The notes beneath the pieces are model-generated. The model made no database searches and had not been told where the DNA came from. It was given only the letters and a program-made list of their open reading frames with translations. From the NCBI RefSeq assembly GCF_900114385.1, contig NZ_FOSW01000006.1, forward strand, positions 124,001-188,000: 64,000 nucleotides of DNA, given 5' to 3'. Source of the stretch: Geodermatophilus ruber (lineage in GTDB: Bacteria > Actinomycetota > Actinomycetes > Mycobacteriales > Geodermatophilaceae). Both the position numbers and the translations under genes were made by a program. Positions within the stretch are counted from its first letter, which is position 1, and every line of letters starts with the position of its first letter. Of this stretch, positions 45,335 through 55,242 are shown one piece after another.

Positions 45335-45724
45335 ATGCGGGTGTCGTTCTTGGTGTACGGCGTGCTGTACGTCGTCATCGAGATGGTCGGCCACCAGCTC
45401 GCGCTCGTCGGCTGGCCGCAGCTCACCCCGCTGGACGTGGCGAGCGCGGTGGCCGATGCCGGCCTCACCGTCGCCGTCGGTGTCGCCGTGCTCGTCGCGC
45501 TCGACGTCGGCGGCCGGAGGTGGCGAGGCTCCGTGCAGGCGTGGCGGGAGGAGCAGGCCCGGCGGGCCGAGGAGTTCTGGGCGCAGCCGCCGCTCGACGT
45601 CCCCTCCTGGCGGCCGGCACCCCTGGCCCTGCCCGCGGGACCGTCCGCGGCCCCGCCCCCGGCCGACTACGCCGCGCCGTCGGCCGCGCGCCCCTTCCCC
45701 GAGGAACCGGGGCGACTGCTCTGA
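45335..45724 (+). CDS. two-helix membrane protein, unknown
   Basis: 129-residue hypothetical protein. Two hydrophobic segments (SFLVYGVLYVVIEMVGHQLA and a second around AVADAGLTVAVGVAVLVALD) precede a charged stretch (RRWRGSVQAWREEQARRAEEFW) and a proline-rich tail. The start at 45335 follows GGAGGAG. Divergent from doxX; the 280-base gap between them contains a CTTGA-GAGG-TCAAG inverted repeat and nothing else I recognise. Confidence 0.6.
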   Translation: MRVSFLVYGVLYVVIEMVGHQLALVGWPQLTPLDVASAVADAGLTVAVGVAVLVALDVGGRRWRGSVQAWREEQARRAEEFWAQPPLDVPSWRPAPLALPAGPSAAPPPADYAAPSAARPFPEEPGRLL

Positions 45725-45732
45725 GGCGCGGC

Positions 45733-45966
45733 TCAGCCGGCGAGGATCGCCGCCCCGGGCCCGAGGGCGTGCACCGCGCCGGCGGCCGCGCCGCCCCGCC
45801 GGATGGCCCGGGCCAGGGCGACCGCGTCGGCCGGGCCGGGACGCTCGCCCCGGGCGGCCTCCTCGAGCCGCTCGGCCAGGTCGGCCTCGCGGTCGGCCTC
45901 GGCGAGATCGTCGATGTCGGTCAGGACGATCAGGGCGGCGGGCTGCGGGGCGAGTGCGGTGGGCAT
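45733..45966 (-). CDS. small hypothetical protein
   Basis: 77 residues, rich in alanine, with an acidic middle (LTDIDDLAEADREADLAERLEEAARGE) and a hydrophobic end (GAVHALGPGAAILAG). No family recognised. The ATG at 45966 is preceded by GAGAGA. It converges on the membrane-protein gene with 8 bases between stops. Codon pattern fits coding sequence, but without homology the call is moderate. Confidence 0.45.
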   Translation of the reverse strand: MPTALAPQPAALIVLTDIDDLAEADREADLAERLEEAARGERPGPADAVALARAIRRGGAAAGAVHALGPGAAILAG

Positions 45967-46215
45967 GGCGATCTCTCTCGTCTCGGGACGCCGGATTCCT
46001 CCCGGCCCCCGGGACTCTTCCGCCCGTTCCGCAGCCGTCCGCCGAGGAAAGCGCAGGAACAGCGCAAGGCTCCGGGCGACGCCCCGGACACCCGGAACAC
46101 GCGATTCCGGGCTCCCACCGTCCCGCACCCGGCGATCGACGGCTAAGGTCGTGACGTCGGGAAGGCCCCGCGCTATGGCAGGACCCCGATGCACTACCTC
46201 AGCTAGGAGCGAGCA

Positions 46216-46419
46216 ATGCCCGAAGGAACAGTGAAGTGGTTCAACGCGGAGAAGGGGTTCGGCTTCGCCACCCCTGACGGCGGCGGACCGGATGTGTTCG
46301 TCCACTACTCGGCCATCCAGTCCAGCGGGTACCGCTCGCTCGACGAAGGCCAGCGGATCGCGTTCGACATCGAGCAGGGCCAGAAGGGCCCGCAGGCTGC
46401 GAACGTCACCCCGCTCTGA
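46216..46419 (+). CDS. cold-shock protein
   Basis: 67-residue CspA-type nucleic-acid chaperone. RNP1 is KGFGFATP and RNP2 is VFVHYSAI, with the typical [11 protein letters not shown] start and [21 protein letters not shown]. The ATG has TAGGAGCGAGC upstream. A terminator follows closely. Single-gene unit; no cold-box element is visible in its short leader. Confidence 0.95.
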   Translation: MPEGTVKWFNAEKGFGFATPDGGGPDVFVHYSAIQSSGYRSLDEGQRIAFDIEQGQKGPQAANVTPL

Positions 46420-46436
46420 TCTTCTGATCAGCACGT

Positions 46437-46468
46437 GCGCCCCCGTCCGGTTCTCCGGGCGGGGGCGC
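46437..46468 (+). terminator. cold-shock gene terminator
   Basis: A 14-bp stem with one G-T pair, GCGCCCCCGTCCGG with CCGGGCGGGGGCGC, and a TTCT loop, 17 bases after the stop. Confidence 0.8.
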
Positions 46469-46485
46469 TGTCGTCGGAGGCCCGG

Positions 46486-46950
46486 TCAGCGGGCCCGGGG
46501 CACGTACCCGCCGATGAGCGCGGACATGAGGAGCGCGCCGTCGTCCGGGCCGACGGCGACCGCGGCGTCGGCGAAGGCCCGCCAGCGGGCCCGCTCCACG
46601 TCGGTCGGCGCGTTCTCCGCCCGGGCGGTCAGCTGCTCGACCAGCCGGTCCCACTCCCCCTGGGGCGTCGGCCAGAGCCCGGCCAGCCGCCGCGCCTCGC
46701 CGGAGATCGCGGTGATCCGGACGATGTCGCCGGCGTGATTGGTCAGCGGCTCGATGTAGCCCGCCGACGCCAGCGCCTTCGCCGCCGCGATTACCTCCGC
46801 CTTGGGCAGCCCGCTCGCGGGCACGACCGACCCGAGCAGGTAGGGCGCGCCGCCGTGCTTGGGCTCGTCGACCAGCCGGGCGATGGCCCGCAGGACCGGC
46901 AGGTCGCGGGTGAACCAGACATCGGGCAGGGGCTGACCAGGGGTGCTCAC
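46486..46950 (-). CDS. putative winged-helix protein, unknown
   Basis: 154 residues. The segment LPVLRAIARLVDEPKHGGAPYLLGSVV to KALASAGYIEPL resembles a winged helix-turn-helix, with SGLPKAEVIAAAKALASAGYIE as the likely recognition unit. No ligand domain is visible. The GTG at 46950 is six bases after GAGACT, a possible leaderless start; a GTG at 46968 gives six more residues. A regulatory role is an inference. Confidence 0.5.
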   Translation of the reverse strand: MSTPGQPLPDVWFTRDLPVLRAIARLVDEPKHGGAPYLLGSVVPASGLPKAEVIAAAKALASAGYIEPLTNHAGDIVRITAISGEARRLAGLWPTPQGEWDRLVEQLTARAENAPTDVERARWRAFADAAVAVGPDDGALLMSALIGGYVPRAR

Positions 46951-47017
46951 TCCCCCAGTCTCCGGCACGCCGGAGCCCCGCCTCCCGGTCGGGAGGCGGG
47001 GCGCCGGACGGCCTGTC

Positions 47018-47662
47018 TCACCGGGCGACGGTCAGCTCCGGGCGCCGGGCCAGGATCACGCCGAGGGCGACGTAGCCGATCAGCAGGTGCGCACCGGCCA
47101 CGTACTGCCCGACCGCGGGCAGCGTCACCGCGATCGGGACGCAGACCGGGGCCCAGCTCTCGGCGACGAGCGGCCAGAAGCGGGCGGCCCCCCGCCAGCG
47201 GCCGGCGATGGCGATCCGGACGCCGATCGCGGCCATGCCCAGCATCGACAGCGGCCAGAAGACGTCCAGGGCCAGGTACCAGGCGGTGTCGTGGTACTCG
47301 CGCAGGAACATCGAGGTGAACGTGGCGGCGATGGCGAGGCCCAGCAGGACGTGCTCGGCGTGCAGGAAGCCGCGGGCCAGCCGACCGGTGCCCGTGGCGC
47401 CGGTGCGCAACTGCAGGGTGACCAGGCCGACCAGGCCGAGCTGGAACAGCAGCGCGCTCGCCTCGTACACGTAGTGCTGCCAGGTGCCGTCGGTCGGGCT
47501 GTTGCTGAACGCCAGCATGGCGGCCGACCACGCGGCCGACCCCGCGGCGACGCCGATACCGACGCGGCGCGCCAGCCGGGTGCCGGCCTGGGAAGCGGTA
47601 CTGGTGCTGCCCGGCACCGCGACGTCGGTGCGGGCCGGGGCGGGGGTGGTGCTCAGAGACAT
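47018..47662 (-). CDS. multi-pass membrane protein, unknown
   Basis: 214 residues with a hydrophilic Thr/Ala-rich N-terminus and about six membrane helices, including GIGVAAGSAAWSAAMLAFSN, YEASALLFQLGLVGLVTLQL, ATFTSMFLREYHDT and AGAHLLIGYVALGVILA. ATG at 47662 has GGAGGACG upstream. It is divergent from the sensor kinase gene across a 175-base gap containing a clear palindrome, so it is a plausible target of that two-component system. No family recognised with confidence. Confidence 0.65.
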   Translation of the reverse strand: MSLSTTPAPARTDVAVPGSTSTASQAGTRLARRVGIGVAAGSAAWSAAMLAFSNSPTDGTWQHYVYEASALLFQLGLVGLVTLQLRTGATGTGRLARGFLHAEHVLLGLAIAATFTSMFLREYHDTAWYLALDVFWPLSMLGMAAIGVRIAIAGRWRGAARFWPLVAESWAPVCVPIAVTLPAVGQYVAGAHLLIGYVALGVILARRPELTVAR

Positions 47663-47771
47663 CTCGTCCTCCGTGGTCGATCCCGGTGCGCGGTGCACCG
47701 GCTGACCTGAACCTTCGGGGGACGGCGTCCCGGGCACCCAGGGCCCGGCGCCATCGATCGCGTCCTCGAAC

Positions 47772-47794
47772 GTGTCCCGGGTGACACGGGACAC
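47772..47794. promoter_or_regulatory. palindromic operator candidate
   Basis: GTGTCCCG and CGGGACAC form a perfect 8-bp inverted repeat around GGTGACA in the divergent gap between the membrane protein and the histidine kinase. Position and symmetry suit a dimeric regulator. It also argues that the kinase does not start at the in-frame GTG inside this site (47772). Confidence 0.5.
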
Positions 47795-47837
47795 CTGCCT
47801 CGTTCCCCTCGGGACGCCCGCAGGCGAAGATCCCCCG

Positions 47838-49976
47838 GTGCAGGCGCAGGCTCCTCCCATCGGCCGGGACGTCGCGGGCTCCGCAGCCGCGGTGGACCCG
47901 GCCCACGGGGCGCCGCCGTCCCGCCGACGCCGTCTGGTGGCCTGGGGCTCGTTCGCGGTGACGCTGCTGGCCGCTGTGGCCTCCGCCGTCCTCGACGCCG
48001 TCACGCCCGAGGCCGCGCGGGCCGCCGCGGACGCGACGACCGGCTGGATCGTCGGCCTGCCCGGCGTCGCCCTGGCCCTTCCCGGCGCGCTGCTGCTGCA
48101 GCGGGCCCCGCGCAACGCCGTGTCCTGGGTGCTGGCCGGAACCGGCCTGCTGTGGGCGGCCGATGGCCTGGCCCAGTCGTGGCTGGTGCACGCGGTGCAG
48201 AGCGACCCGCCGCTGCCGGGGGCGGCGTTCTCCTTCTGGTTCGTCCAGCGCTTCGGCGCCACCCTGCTCCTGGGGCTGCCGCTGCTGTTGCTGCTCTACC
48301 CCGACGGCCGCCTGCCGTCGGGCCGGTGGCGGCCGCTGGCCGTCCTCAGCCTCGCCTCCACCGCCGCGCTGCCGGTGCTGCTGACCGTCGTGCCGTCGGA
48401 GATCGCGATCGCGCGGGCCGGCGAGCCACTGCCCGAGGTGCTCGGGCGCATCGACGTCGACCCGATCAGCCTGCCGCTGCCCGAGTCGCTGGCCCTCCCG
48501 CTGCTGCGCATCGCCTTCCCCGCCGCCGTCCTCGGGGTGCTCGTCCCGGTCGCCAGCGTGGTGGCCCGGCTGCGGCGGGCGGAGGGCGAAGACCGCCGGC
48601 GGATGCGGTGGCTGCTGTGGGCCGGGCTCGCCGACGTGCTGGTCATGGCCGGCGCCCTGCTGGTGCCCGGCGACGAGAGCTCGGCTGCGCTCTCGCTGGC
48701 GGTGGCGCTCACGGGGGCCGCCGTGGCCTTCGGCATCCTGCGGCCGCGGGCGGTCGACATCGACCGACTGCTCGGCGGCACCGTCGTCTACGGCCTGCTC
48801 GGGGTCGGTGCCGTGCTGCTCGACCTGGCGGTGGTCGCCGGCGCCGGGGCTCTGCTGGGCGACCGGTTCGGCGAGCGGGACGCCACGCTGCTCACCCTCC
48901 TGGTCGTCGCGGCCGTCTACCTGCCGCTGCGGGCGCCGCTGTGGCGGCTCGTCCGCCGCTGGGTGCTCGGCGAGCGGGAGGACCCCTACCGCGTGGTGTC
49001 CGGTCTGGCCGAACGGCTCGAGCGCTCCGACGGCGCCGAGGAACAGCTCATGGCCGTCGCCGCCGCGGTCGCCGAGGCCTTCCGCTCCCCCTACGTCGGC
49101 GTGGAGGTGGAGCAGGTCGGCGGCGGCTGGCTGACCGCCGAGCACGGCCGCCGGCCGGCCGCGGCGCAGTCGCTGCCGATCGCCTACCGCGGCGAGCAGG
49201 TCGGCAGGTTGCTGCTGCCGCGCGACGGCGTCCGCGCCCAGCTGGTCACGCGCGACGAGCGCCTGCTGGCCGACGTCGTCCGGCAGGCCGCTGCCGCCGC
49301 GCGGGCGTCGTCCCTGGCCGCGCAACTGCAGACCGGCCGCGAGCAACTGGTGAGCGCCCGCGAGGAGGAGCGCCGCCGGCTGCGCCGCGACCTGCACGAC
49401 GGGCTCGGACCGGTGCTGGGTGCCGTCGTGCTGCGCATCGACACCGCGCGCAACCTCGCGGCGGCCAAGCCCGAGGAGGCCGACCGGCTGCTGCGCCAGG
49501 CTCGCGACGACGTCGCCGCGGCGCTGGCCGACGTCCGCCGGCTCGTGCACGACCTGCGGCCGCCGGCGCTGGACGACCTCGGGTTGGCCGGAGCCGTCCG
49601 GCAGCAGGCCGAGCGGCTGCTCGCGCCGCGCACGGCGGTGACCGTCGAGTCCGGTCCGGACGCCGACGACCTGCCCGCCGCGGTCGAGGTGGCTGCCTAC
49701 CGGATCGCGTCGGAGGCGCTGGCCAACGTCGCGCGGCACGCGCGCGCCTCGAGCTGCCGGGTCGAACTCGCGCGCCACGCCGACCGGGCGCTCGTCGTGA
49801 CCGTGACCGACGACGGCGTGGGCATCGCTCCCGGTGCACCGGCGGGGGTCGGGTTGGTCTCGCTGCGGGAGCGGGCCGCGGAGCTGGGCGGCCGCTGTTC
49901 GGTGCAGTGCCCCGCGGACGGCGGCACGGTGCTGCGGGCGATCTTGCCCGTCGACGGAGGAGGAGCGCGTGATTGA
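47838..49976 (+). CDS. sensor histidine kinase, NarL/DesK class
   Basis: 712-residue membrane kinase. The N-terminal 300 residues hold about eight membrane helices, followed by a GAF-like region (EDPYRVVSGLAERLERSDGAEEQ onward), a HisKA_3 dimerisation segment RRRLRRDLHDGLGP with phospho-acceptor His520, and a HATPase_c domain (YRIASEALANVARHA as N-box, VTDDGVGIAPG, GVGLVSLRERA). The GTG at 47838 is chosen because the longer frame begins inside a palindrome. It overlaps the response regulator by 8 bases. The stimulus is unknown. Confidence 0.9.
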   Translation: MQAQAPPIGRDVAGSAAAVDPAHGAPPSRRRRLVAWGSFAVTLLAAVASAVLDAVTPEAARAAADATTGWIVGLPGVALALPGALLLQRAPRNAVSWVLAGTGLLWAADGLAQSWLVHAVQSDPPLPGAAFSFWFVQRFGATLLLGLPLLLLLYPDGRLPSGRWRPLAVLSLASTAALPVLLTVVPSEIAIARAGEPLPEVLGRIDVDPISLPLPESLALPLLRIAFPAAVLGVLVPVASVVARLRRAEGEDRRRMRWLLWAGLADVLVMAGALLVPGDESSAALSLAVALTGAAVAFGILRPRAVDIDRLLGGTVVYGLLGVGAVLLDLAVVAGAGALLGDRFGERDATLLTLLVVAAVYLPLRAPLWRLVRRWVLGEREDPYRVVSGLAERLERSDGAEEQLMAVAAAVAEAFRSPYVGVEVEQVGGGWLTAEHGRRPAAAQSLPIAYRGEQVGRLLLPRDGVRAQLVTRDERLLADVVRQAAAAARASSLAAQLQTGREQLVSAREEERRRLRRDLHDGLGPVLGAVVLRIDTARNLAAAKPEEADRLLRQARDDVAAALADVRRLVHDLRPPALDDLGLAGAVRQQAERLLAPRTAVTVESGPDADDLPAAVEVAAYRIASEALANVARHARASSCRVELARHADRALVVTVTDDGVGIAPGAPAGVGLVSLRERAAELGGRCSVQCPADGGTVLRAILPVDGGGARD

Positions 49977-50631
49977 GCCTGTCGATGACGGACCGCTGCG
50001 TCTGGTGGTGGCCGACGACCACCCTGTCTACCGGGACGGGCTGGCCATGCTGCTCGGGTCGGTGGCCGGCCTGACGGTGGTCGGCACCGCCGCCGACGGT
50101 GCGGAGGCGGTCGCGCTGGCCCGGGAGGAGCAGCCCGACGTCATCGTCATGGACGTGCAGATGCCGGTGCTGGACGGCATCGAGGCCACCCGCCGGATCG
50201 CCGCCGAGTCTCCGTCCGTGGGCGTCGTGGTGCTGACCATGAGCGAGGACGACGGCACCGTGTTCGCCGCCGTCCGCGCCGGTGCCCGGGGTTACCTGCT
50301 GAAGGGCGCCGACCAGGAGGAGGTGGTCCGGGCGATCACCACGGTCGCCAACGGAGGAGCGGTGTTCGGGGCGGCGCTGGCCCGGCGGATCGCCGAGTTC
50401 TTCGCCGCGGGACCGACGGGCCCGGAGGCGGCCTTCCCGCAGCTCACCGCCCGCGAGCGGGAGGTGCTCGACCTGGTCGCCGCCGGCCGGTCCAACGCAC
50501 AGATCGCGGCGACGCTGTACCTGTCGCCGAAGACCGTGCGGAACAACGTGTCGAACGTGCTCACCAAACTGCAGGTGACCGATCGGTCGCAGGCGATCGT
50601 GCGGGCCCGGGAGGCGGGGTTCGGTCGCTGA
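49969..50631 (+). CDS. LuxR/NarL-type response regulator
   Basis: 220-residue partner of the overlapping kinase. Receiver domain with acidic pocket [11 protein letters not shown], phospho-acceptor Asp62 in [13 protein letters not shown], and Lys112 in YLLKGADQ; C-terminal LuxR HTH with [42 protein letters not shown] at 49969 preceded by GGAGGAGC. Likely regulates its own divergent region through the nearby palindrome, which is an inference. Confidence 0.93.
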   Translation: MIEPVDDGPLRLVVADDHPVYRDGLAMLLGSVAGLTVVGTAADGAEAVALAREEQPDVIVMDVQMPVLDGIEATRRIAAESPSVGVVVLTMSEDDGTVFAAVRAGARGYLLKGADQEEVVRAITTVANGGAVFGAALARRIAEFFAAGPTGPEAAFPQLTAREREVLDLVAAGRSNAQIAATLYLSPKTVRNNVSNVLTKLQVTDRSQAIVRAREAGFGR

Positions 50632-50685
50632 TCCGGTGGCAGGACTCGGCCACTGGACGTGGCGTGCCAGCCGTACCGTGGAGGC

Positions 50686-51102
50686 ATGACCACGCACGCA
50701 TCGCAGCAGCCCCCGGTCGTCAAGAGTGACGAGGAGTGGCGCGCCCAGCTGTCGCCCGAGGAGTACGCGGTCCTGCGCCAGGCGGGCACCGAGCGGCCGT
50801 GGACCGGTGAGTACGTCGACACCAAGACCCAGGGGGTCTACACCTGCCGGGCCTGCGGCGCGGACCTGTTCCGCTCCGAGACCAAGTTCGACTCGCACTG
50901 CGGCTGGCCCTCGTTCTACGAGCCGTCCGCAGCCGACAACGTGATCCTCCGCGAGGACCGCAGCCACGGGATGATCCGCACCGAGGTGCTCTGCGGCAGC
51001 TGCCACAGCCACCTCGGTCACGTCTTCGCCGACGCCCCGCAGACCCCGACCGGCGACCGCTACTGCATCAACAGCGTCTCGATCCGCCTCGCGGAGGCCT
51101 GA
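50686..51102 (+). CDS. msrB: peptide-methionine (R)-S-oxide reductase
   Basis: Reduces methionine-R-sulfoxide in proteins. The 138-residue protein has zinc-binding pairs Cys54/Cys57 (TCRACG) and Cys103/Cys106 (LCGSCH), HCGWPSF with Cys72, and the catalytic Cys127 in DRYCINSVS. The ATG has GGAGGC directly upstream; the start fits family length. It converges with hemQ across a shared bidirectional terminator. Confidence 0.96.
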   Translation: MTTHASQQPPVVKSDEEWRAQLSPEEYAVLRQAGTERPWTGEYVDTKTQGVYTCRACGADLFRSETKFDSHCGWPSFYEPSAADNVILREDRSHGMIRTEVLCGSCHSHLGHVFADAPQTPTGDRYCINSVSIRLAEA

Positions 51103-51103
51103 C

Positions 51104-51144
51104 CGGAGTCGCTGGAGCGCGGTGCCCGCGCTCCAGCGACTCCG
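51104..51144. terminator. bidirectional terminator msrB/hemQ
   Basis: A 19-bp perfect stem (51104-51122 with 51126-51144) with a TGC loop fills the 46-base gap between two convergent stop codons. It can serve both strands. Confidence 0.85.
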
Positions 51145-51148
51145 CAGG

Positions 51149-51865
51149 TCACGGCAGGTCGGCGATCAGCTCGCGTACGGGCTTGCGGACGCCGGTGTAG
51201 AACGGCACCTCCTCGCGGACGTGCCGCCGGGCCGTCGAGGCCCGCAGCTCCCGCATGAGGTCGACGATGCGGTGCAGCTCGTCGGCCTCGAAGGCGAGCA
51301 TCCACTCGTAGTCGCCGAGGGCGAACGAGGCGACGGTGTTCGCGCGGACGTCGGGGTACCCGCGGGCCATCTGCCCGTGCTCGGCGAGCATCGCGCGGCG
51401 TTCCTCGTCGGGCAGCAGGTACCACTCGTAGGAGCGCACGAACGGGTAGACGCAGACGTACCGGCGCGGCTCCTCGTCGGCGAGGAACGCCGGGATGTGG
51501 CTGCGGTTGAACTCCGCCGGCCGGTGCAGCGCCATCTGCGACCAGACCGGGTCCAGGTGCCGGCCGAGCGTGGTGCGGCGCAGCCGGGTGTAGGCCTCCT
51601 GCAGCGCCTCGGCGGTCGAGGAGTGCCACCAGACCATCAGGTCGGCGTCGGCGCGCAGCCCGGCGACGTCGTACACCCCGCGGACGACGACGTCCTTGCC
51701 GGCCAGCTCGTCGAGCAGGCCCTGCACCTCCTCGGCGGCCGCGGGCCGCTGCTCGTCACCGAGCGGGCGGGCCAGCCGGAACACCGACCACATCGTGTAG
51801 CGGATGGTGGCGTTGAGTTCGTTGGCCCGCTTGCCGATGCTGCGCTGGTCGGTCTGCTCGCTCAT
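51149..51865 (-). CDS. hemQ: coproheme decarboxylase HemQ (ChdC)
   Basis: Converts coproheme to heme b in the coproporphyrin-dependent pathway of Gram-positives. The 238-residue chlorite dismutase-like protein shows the N-terminal [31 protein letters not shown], the catalytic-Tyr region [17 protein letters not shown] and the proximal His163 in [13 protein letters not shown], and [13 protein letters not shown]. It has the actinobacterial pattern. Start ATG at 51865, preceded by a GACAAT box six bases upstream, may be leaderless. Next gene upstream is hemG. Confidence 0.95.
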   Translation of the reverse strand: MSEQTDQRSIGKRANELNATIRYTMWSVFRLARPLGDEQRPAAAEEVQGLLDELAGKDVVVRGVYDVAGLRADADLMVWWHSSTAEALQEAYTRLRRTTLGRHLDPVWSQMALHRPAEFNRSHIPAFLADEEPRRYVCVYPFVRSYEWYLLPDEERRAMLAEHGQMARGYPDVRANTVASFALGDYEWMLAFEADELHRIVDLMRELRASTARRHVREEVPFYTGVRKPVRELIADLP

Positions 51866-51965
51866 GCCCCCATTGTCGCCCGCTGCCCCGCCGGGCCGAC
51901 CCCGGGTGCGGGGTCACGGTGAGGGCGGTGGCCGGGCGCCGCGCTGCGCATCGGCGACACGGGGC

Positions 51966-53354
51966 TCAGAGCAGCGCGTCGAGGGCGTGGTGGGCGTCGC
52001 GGATGCAGGCGGCCACGCCCACGCCCCGGAACGCGGCCCCGGCGATCGCCAGGCCGGGGACCTCGCTCACCGCGGCGCGGACGGCGTCCACCCGCTGCTG
52101 GTGGCCGACCAGGTACTGCGGCAGACCGCCGCCCCAGCGCACCACCCGGGTCGCCACCGGCTCGGGCCGCTCGAGCTGCAGCAGGTCGGCCACGTCGGCG
52201 ACGACGGCGGCGGCGAGGTCCTCGTCGGAGCGCTGCAGCTGCGCCTCGTCGCGGAACCGGCCGACCGAGGACCGGACCAGCAGGTGTTCCCCGGCCAGGT
52301 GCGGCCACTTCGCCGACGACACCGTCACGCCCTTGACCAGCCGGCCGGTCACCGGCGGCACGAGCAGCCCCGAGCCGGCCGCCACCGGCTGGGCCGGGAA
52401 GGCCATCGCGACCACGGCCATCGACGCGTACGGGATGCCCTCCAGCGGCGCGACCGCGCCCGGCGCCACCTCGGTCAGCAGCCGCGCGGCCTTGGGGGCC
52501 GGGGCGGTGACGAGGACGGCGTCGGCGGTCAGCCGCTCGGGCGCGGCCGCCGGGCCGATCCAGAGCTCGAAGCCGGCCGCCGTCCGGGTCAGGGCGTGCG
52601 CGGGGGTCCGCAGCCGGACGTCGGCGCCCGAGGCGGCGACCAGCGCCGCCGGCAGCGCGCCGATGCCGTCGGCGACCGTGACGAACACCGGCCCGCCGGC
52701 GTCGAACCGGCTGCGCGCGCCCGCGTCCCGGGCGGCGGCCGCGGCGGCCAGCACCGACCCGGCGGCGGGCAGCTGCGCGGCCAGCGCCGGCATCGTCGCC
52801 ACCAGGGACAGCTCGTCGGCCCGGCCGGCGTAGACCCCGCCGAGCAGCGGCTCGACCAGCCGGTCGACCACCTCGTCGCCGAGCCGGTCGCGCAGCAGGG
52901 CGCCGACGGCGACATCGCCGCCGAGGTGGGGGCACCTCCCGCTTGCGGGGGACAGCGGCGGCAGCTCCGCCTCGGCGGCCACCCGCGCGACCCCGGCCGG
53001 GGTGAGGATGCCGTCGAGGCCTTCGGCCGAGGCGGGGACGCCGAGCACGGTGCCGGCCGGCAGCCGGTGCCGCCCGTCGGGCAGGACGACCGACGCCTGC
53101 GTGGTGGCCGGCGCGACCAGCCGGTCGGCCAGGCCGAGCCGCTCGACCAGCTGCACCGCCTCGGGCACCCGGGCCAGCATCGCCTCGGGCCCGGTGTCGT
53201 ACCAGTGCCCGGCCAGCTCGATCCGGCCCAGCTTGCCGCCGACCCGGTCCCCGGCCTCGAGGACGACGATCTCGTCGGCGGGACGCCGTCGGCGCCACTC
53301 GAACGCGGCGGCCAGGCCGGTGATCCCGGCGCCGACGACGACCAGGCGGCTCAT
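51966..53354 (-). CDS. hemG: coproporphyrinogen III/protoporphyrinogen oxidase
   Basis: FAD enzyme (HemY/CgoX type) of the heme pathway, 462 residues. N-terminal Rossmann [26 protein letters not shown], and C-terminal [18 protein letters not shown] are diagnostic. With HemQ present, it most likely oxidises coproporphyrinogen III. Residues about 134-145 ([10 protein letters not shown]) look inserted relative to the conserved GDVAVGALL that follows, and correspond to a palindromic DNA element. ATG at 53354 overlaps the hemE stop (ATGA). Confidence 0.92.
   Translation of the reverse strand: MSRLVVVGAGITGLAAAFEWRRRRPADEIVVLEAGDRVGGKLGRIELAGHWYDTGPEAMLARVPEAVQLVERLGLADRLVAPATTQASVVLPDGRHRLPAGTVLGVPASAEGLDGILTPAGVARVAAEAELPPLSPASGRCPHLGGDVAVGALLRDRLGDEVVDRLVEPLLGGVYAGRADELSLVATMPALAAQLPAAGSVLAAAAAARDAGARSRFDAGGPVFVTVADGIGALPAALVAASGADVRLRTPAHALTRTAAGFELWIGPAAAPERLTADAVLVTAPAPKAARLLTEVAPGAVAPLEGIPYASMAVVAMAFPAQPVAAGSGLLVPPVTGRLVKGVTVSSAKWPHLAGEHLLVRSSVGRFRDEAQLQRSDEDLAAAVVADVADLLQLERPEPVATRVVRWGGGLPQYLVGHQQRVDAVRAAVSEVPGLAIAGAAFRGVGVAACIRDAHHALDALL
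52923..52951. repeat. double-hairpin insertion in hemG
   Basis: GAGGTG-GGGG-CACCTC followed directly by CCCGC-TT-GCGGG. It encodes the extra PASGRCPHL peptide in an otherwise conserved protein. I believe similar short palindromes recur in other actinobacterial genomes, from general familiarity only. Confidence 0.6.
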
Positions 53355-54406
53355 CGTGCGGACAGCTCGTGCACCAGCTCGACGACGTGGGTCAGCACGC
53401 CGGGGTCGGTGTCGGGCAGCACGCCGTGGCCGAGGTTGAACACGTGCCCGCGGGCGGCGCGGCCCTGCTCCACGACCCGGCGCACCTCGCGGTCCACCGT
53501 CTCCCGGTCGGCGAGCAGGACGGCGGGGTCGAGGTTGCCCTGCAGCGAGCGCTGCGGCCCGACCCGGCGGGCGGCCTCGTCCAGGGGCACCCGCCAGTCG
53601 ACGCCCACGGTGTCGGCCCCGGCGTCGCCGATCAGCGGGAGCAGCTCCCCGGTGCCGACACCGAAGTGGATGCGCGGCACGTCGCGATCGCCGAGGCCGT
53701 CGAACACCGCCCGCGAGTGCGGCAGCACCCGCTCGCCGTAGTCGGCGGCCGAGAGCACGCCGGCCCAGGAGTCGAACAGCTGGACCGCCGACGCCCCGGC
53801 GTCCACCTGGGCGCGCAGGAAGGTCGCTGCCGAGATCGCCAGCCGGTCGAGCAGCCGGCCCCACGCCGCGGGCTCGGCGTACATGAACGCCTTGGTGCGG
53901 GCGTGCTCCTTGGAGGGCCCGCCCTCGATCAGGTAGGTGGCGAGGGTGAACGGCGCCCCGGCGAAGCCGATCAGCGGGGTGGGCCCGAGCTCGGCGACCA
54001 GCTGCCGGACCGCCGTCTGCAGGAACGCCAGCCGCTCGGGCTCGAGGTCGGGCAGCGCGTCGACGTCGGCGACGGTGCGCACCGGGTCGGCGACCACCGG
54101 GCCCACACCGGGCTTGATCTCGATGTCCACGCCGGCCACGACCAGCGGCAGCACGATGTCGGAGAAGAGGATCGCGGCGTCCACCCCGTGCCGGCGCACC
54201 GGCTGCAGGGTGATCTCGGTGACCAGGTCCGGGTCCTGGCAGGCCTCGAGCATCCGGGTGCCGGCGCGCAGCGCGCGGTACTCCGGCAAGGAGCGGCCGG
54301 CCTGGCGCATGAACCACACGGGGGTGCGGGCCACCGGCAGCCCTCGGGCAGCCCGGACCAGGTCCGAGTCGGCGGGGGACGGGGCGGTGCCGGGAACGGA
54401 CGTCAC
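53351..54406 (-). CDS. hemE: uroporphyrinogen decarboxylase
   Basis: Decarboxylates uroporphyrinogen III to coproporphyrinogen III. 351 residues with the family signatures [19 protein letters not shown] near the N-terminus and [19 protein letters not shown], plus LFSDIVLPL and a C-terminal [13 protein letters not shown] start at 54406, with GAGGA upstream; a 14-codon extension is less likely. Overlaps hemG by four bases, so hemE-hemG form an operon, with hemQ close behind. Confidence 0.97.
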   Translation of the reverse strand: MTSVPGTAPSPADSDLVRAARGLPVARTPVWFMRQAGRSLPEYRALRAGTRMLEACQDPDLVTEITLQPVRRHGVDAAILFSDIVLPLVVAGVDIEIKPGVGPVVADPVRTVADVDALPDLEPERLAFLQTAVRQLVAELGPTPLIGFAGAPFTLATYLIEGGPSKEHARTKAFMYAEPAAWGRLLDRLAISAATFLRAQVDAGASAVQLFDSWAGVLSAADYGERVLPHSRAVFDGLGDRDVPRIHFGVGTGELLPLIGDAGADTVGVDWRVPLDEAARRVGPQRSLQGNLDPAVLLADRETVDREVRRVVEQGRAARGHVFNLGHGVLPDTDPGVLTHVVELVHELSAR

Positions 54407-54477
54407 GGGCGGCAATCCTCCCAGAGCGGCGCGGCGCGTCGGCCGCACGGGGGCCGTGGGCGACCTACCCTGCCGGG

Positions 54478-55107
54478 GTGGAGCCTTCCAGCCCGGCCGG
54501 CGGCGGGCACGGTCCGGGGAACCCGGCGGGCGGCGACCCCCCCGCCGAGTTCCGCGCTGCCCTCGCCGCGCTGGCCGGCGTGCAGGTCCGGCCGGAGATC
54601 GTCCTCGAGCACATCCCCGCGCCGCAGCGGCTGGCGCCCTACGCGCACGCCGTGGGCGCGCTGGTCACCGAGCGGGACGGCGAGGAGGACGTCGAGATCG
54701 CCAGCGGGCGGTTCATCGTCCTGCACGACCCGGCCGGTCACGAGGCCTGGGCCGGCACCACCCGGTGCGTCGGCTACCTGTCGGCGGCCACCGACGAGCA
54801 CCTGGTCGACGACGCGATGTTCTCCGAGGTCGCCTGGAGCTGGCTGACCGACGCCCTGGCCGACGCCGGCGCCGCCCACCACGCGATGGGCGGCACGGTG
54901 ACCCGCACCGCCTCCACCCGCTTCGGCGAGCTGGCCGGCCCGGAGCACTCGGTGGACGTGGAGATCCGCGCCTCCTGGACGGCGGAGGACACCGCCCTCG
55001 ACCGCCACCTCGCCGCCTGGCTCGAGGTGCTCGGCAACGCCGCGGGGCTACCGCCGCCCGGCGTCCGGCTCCTGGGTCCCGGACCGGCCGGGAGCGAGAC
55101 TCTCTAA
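54478..55107 (+). CDS. DUF3000 family protein
   Basis: 209-residue actinobacterial protein of unknown function, commonly located between hemE and RNase D, as here. The sequence [34 protein letters not shown] and the [33 protein letters not shown] block are typical. No catalytic motif is evident. GTG start is six bases after TACCCT, a possible leaderless start. It is divergent from hemE. Confidence 0.85.
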   Translation: MEPSSPAGGGHGPGNPAGGDPPAEFRAALAALAGVQVRPEIVLEHIPAPQRLAPYAHAVGALVTERDGEEDVEIASGRFIVLHDPAGHEAWAGTTRCVGYLSAATDEHLVDDAMFSEVAWSWLTDALADAGAAHHAMGGTVTRTASTRFGELAGPEHSVDVEIRASWTAEDTALDRHLAAWLEVLGNAAGLPPPGVRLLGPGPAGSETL

Positions 55108-55242
55108 CATCGCAGCGTGGAGGGCACGAGCCCCCCTGCGCCGGACGCTCTTCCTTCCCGGCCTCCAGCGGTCCCCCGCGCCGCGGAGCCAGGCGACCGG
55201 CGTGTGCCACGCTGACCAGACGGGCGAGAAGGTGGACGGCAA

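Noticed and set aside
52923-52951. hemG as a pseudogene because of the inserted palindrome
   Set aside because: The frame is intact and all FAD and C-terminal motifs are present.
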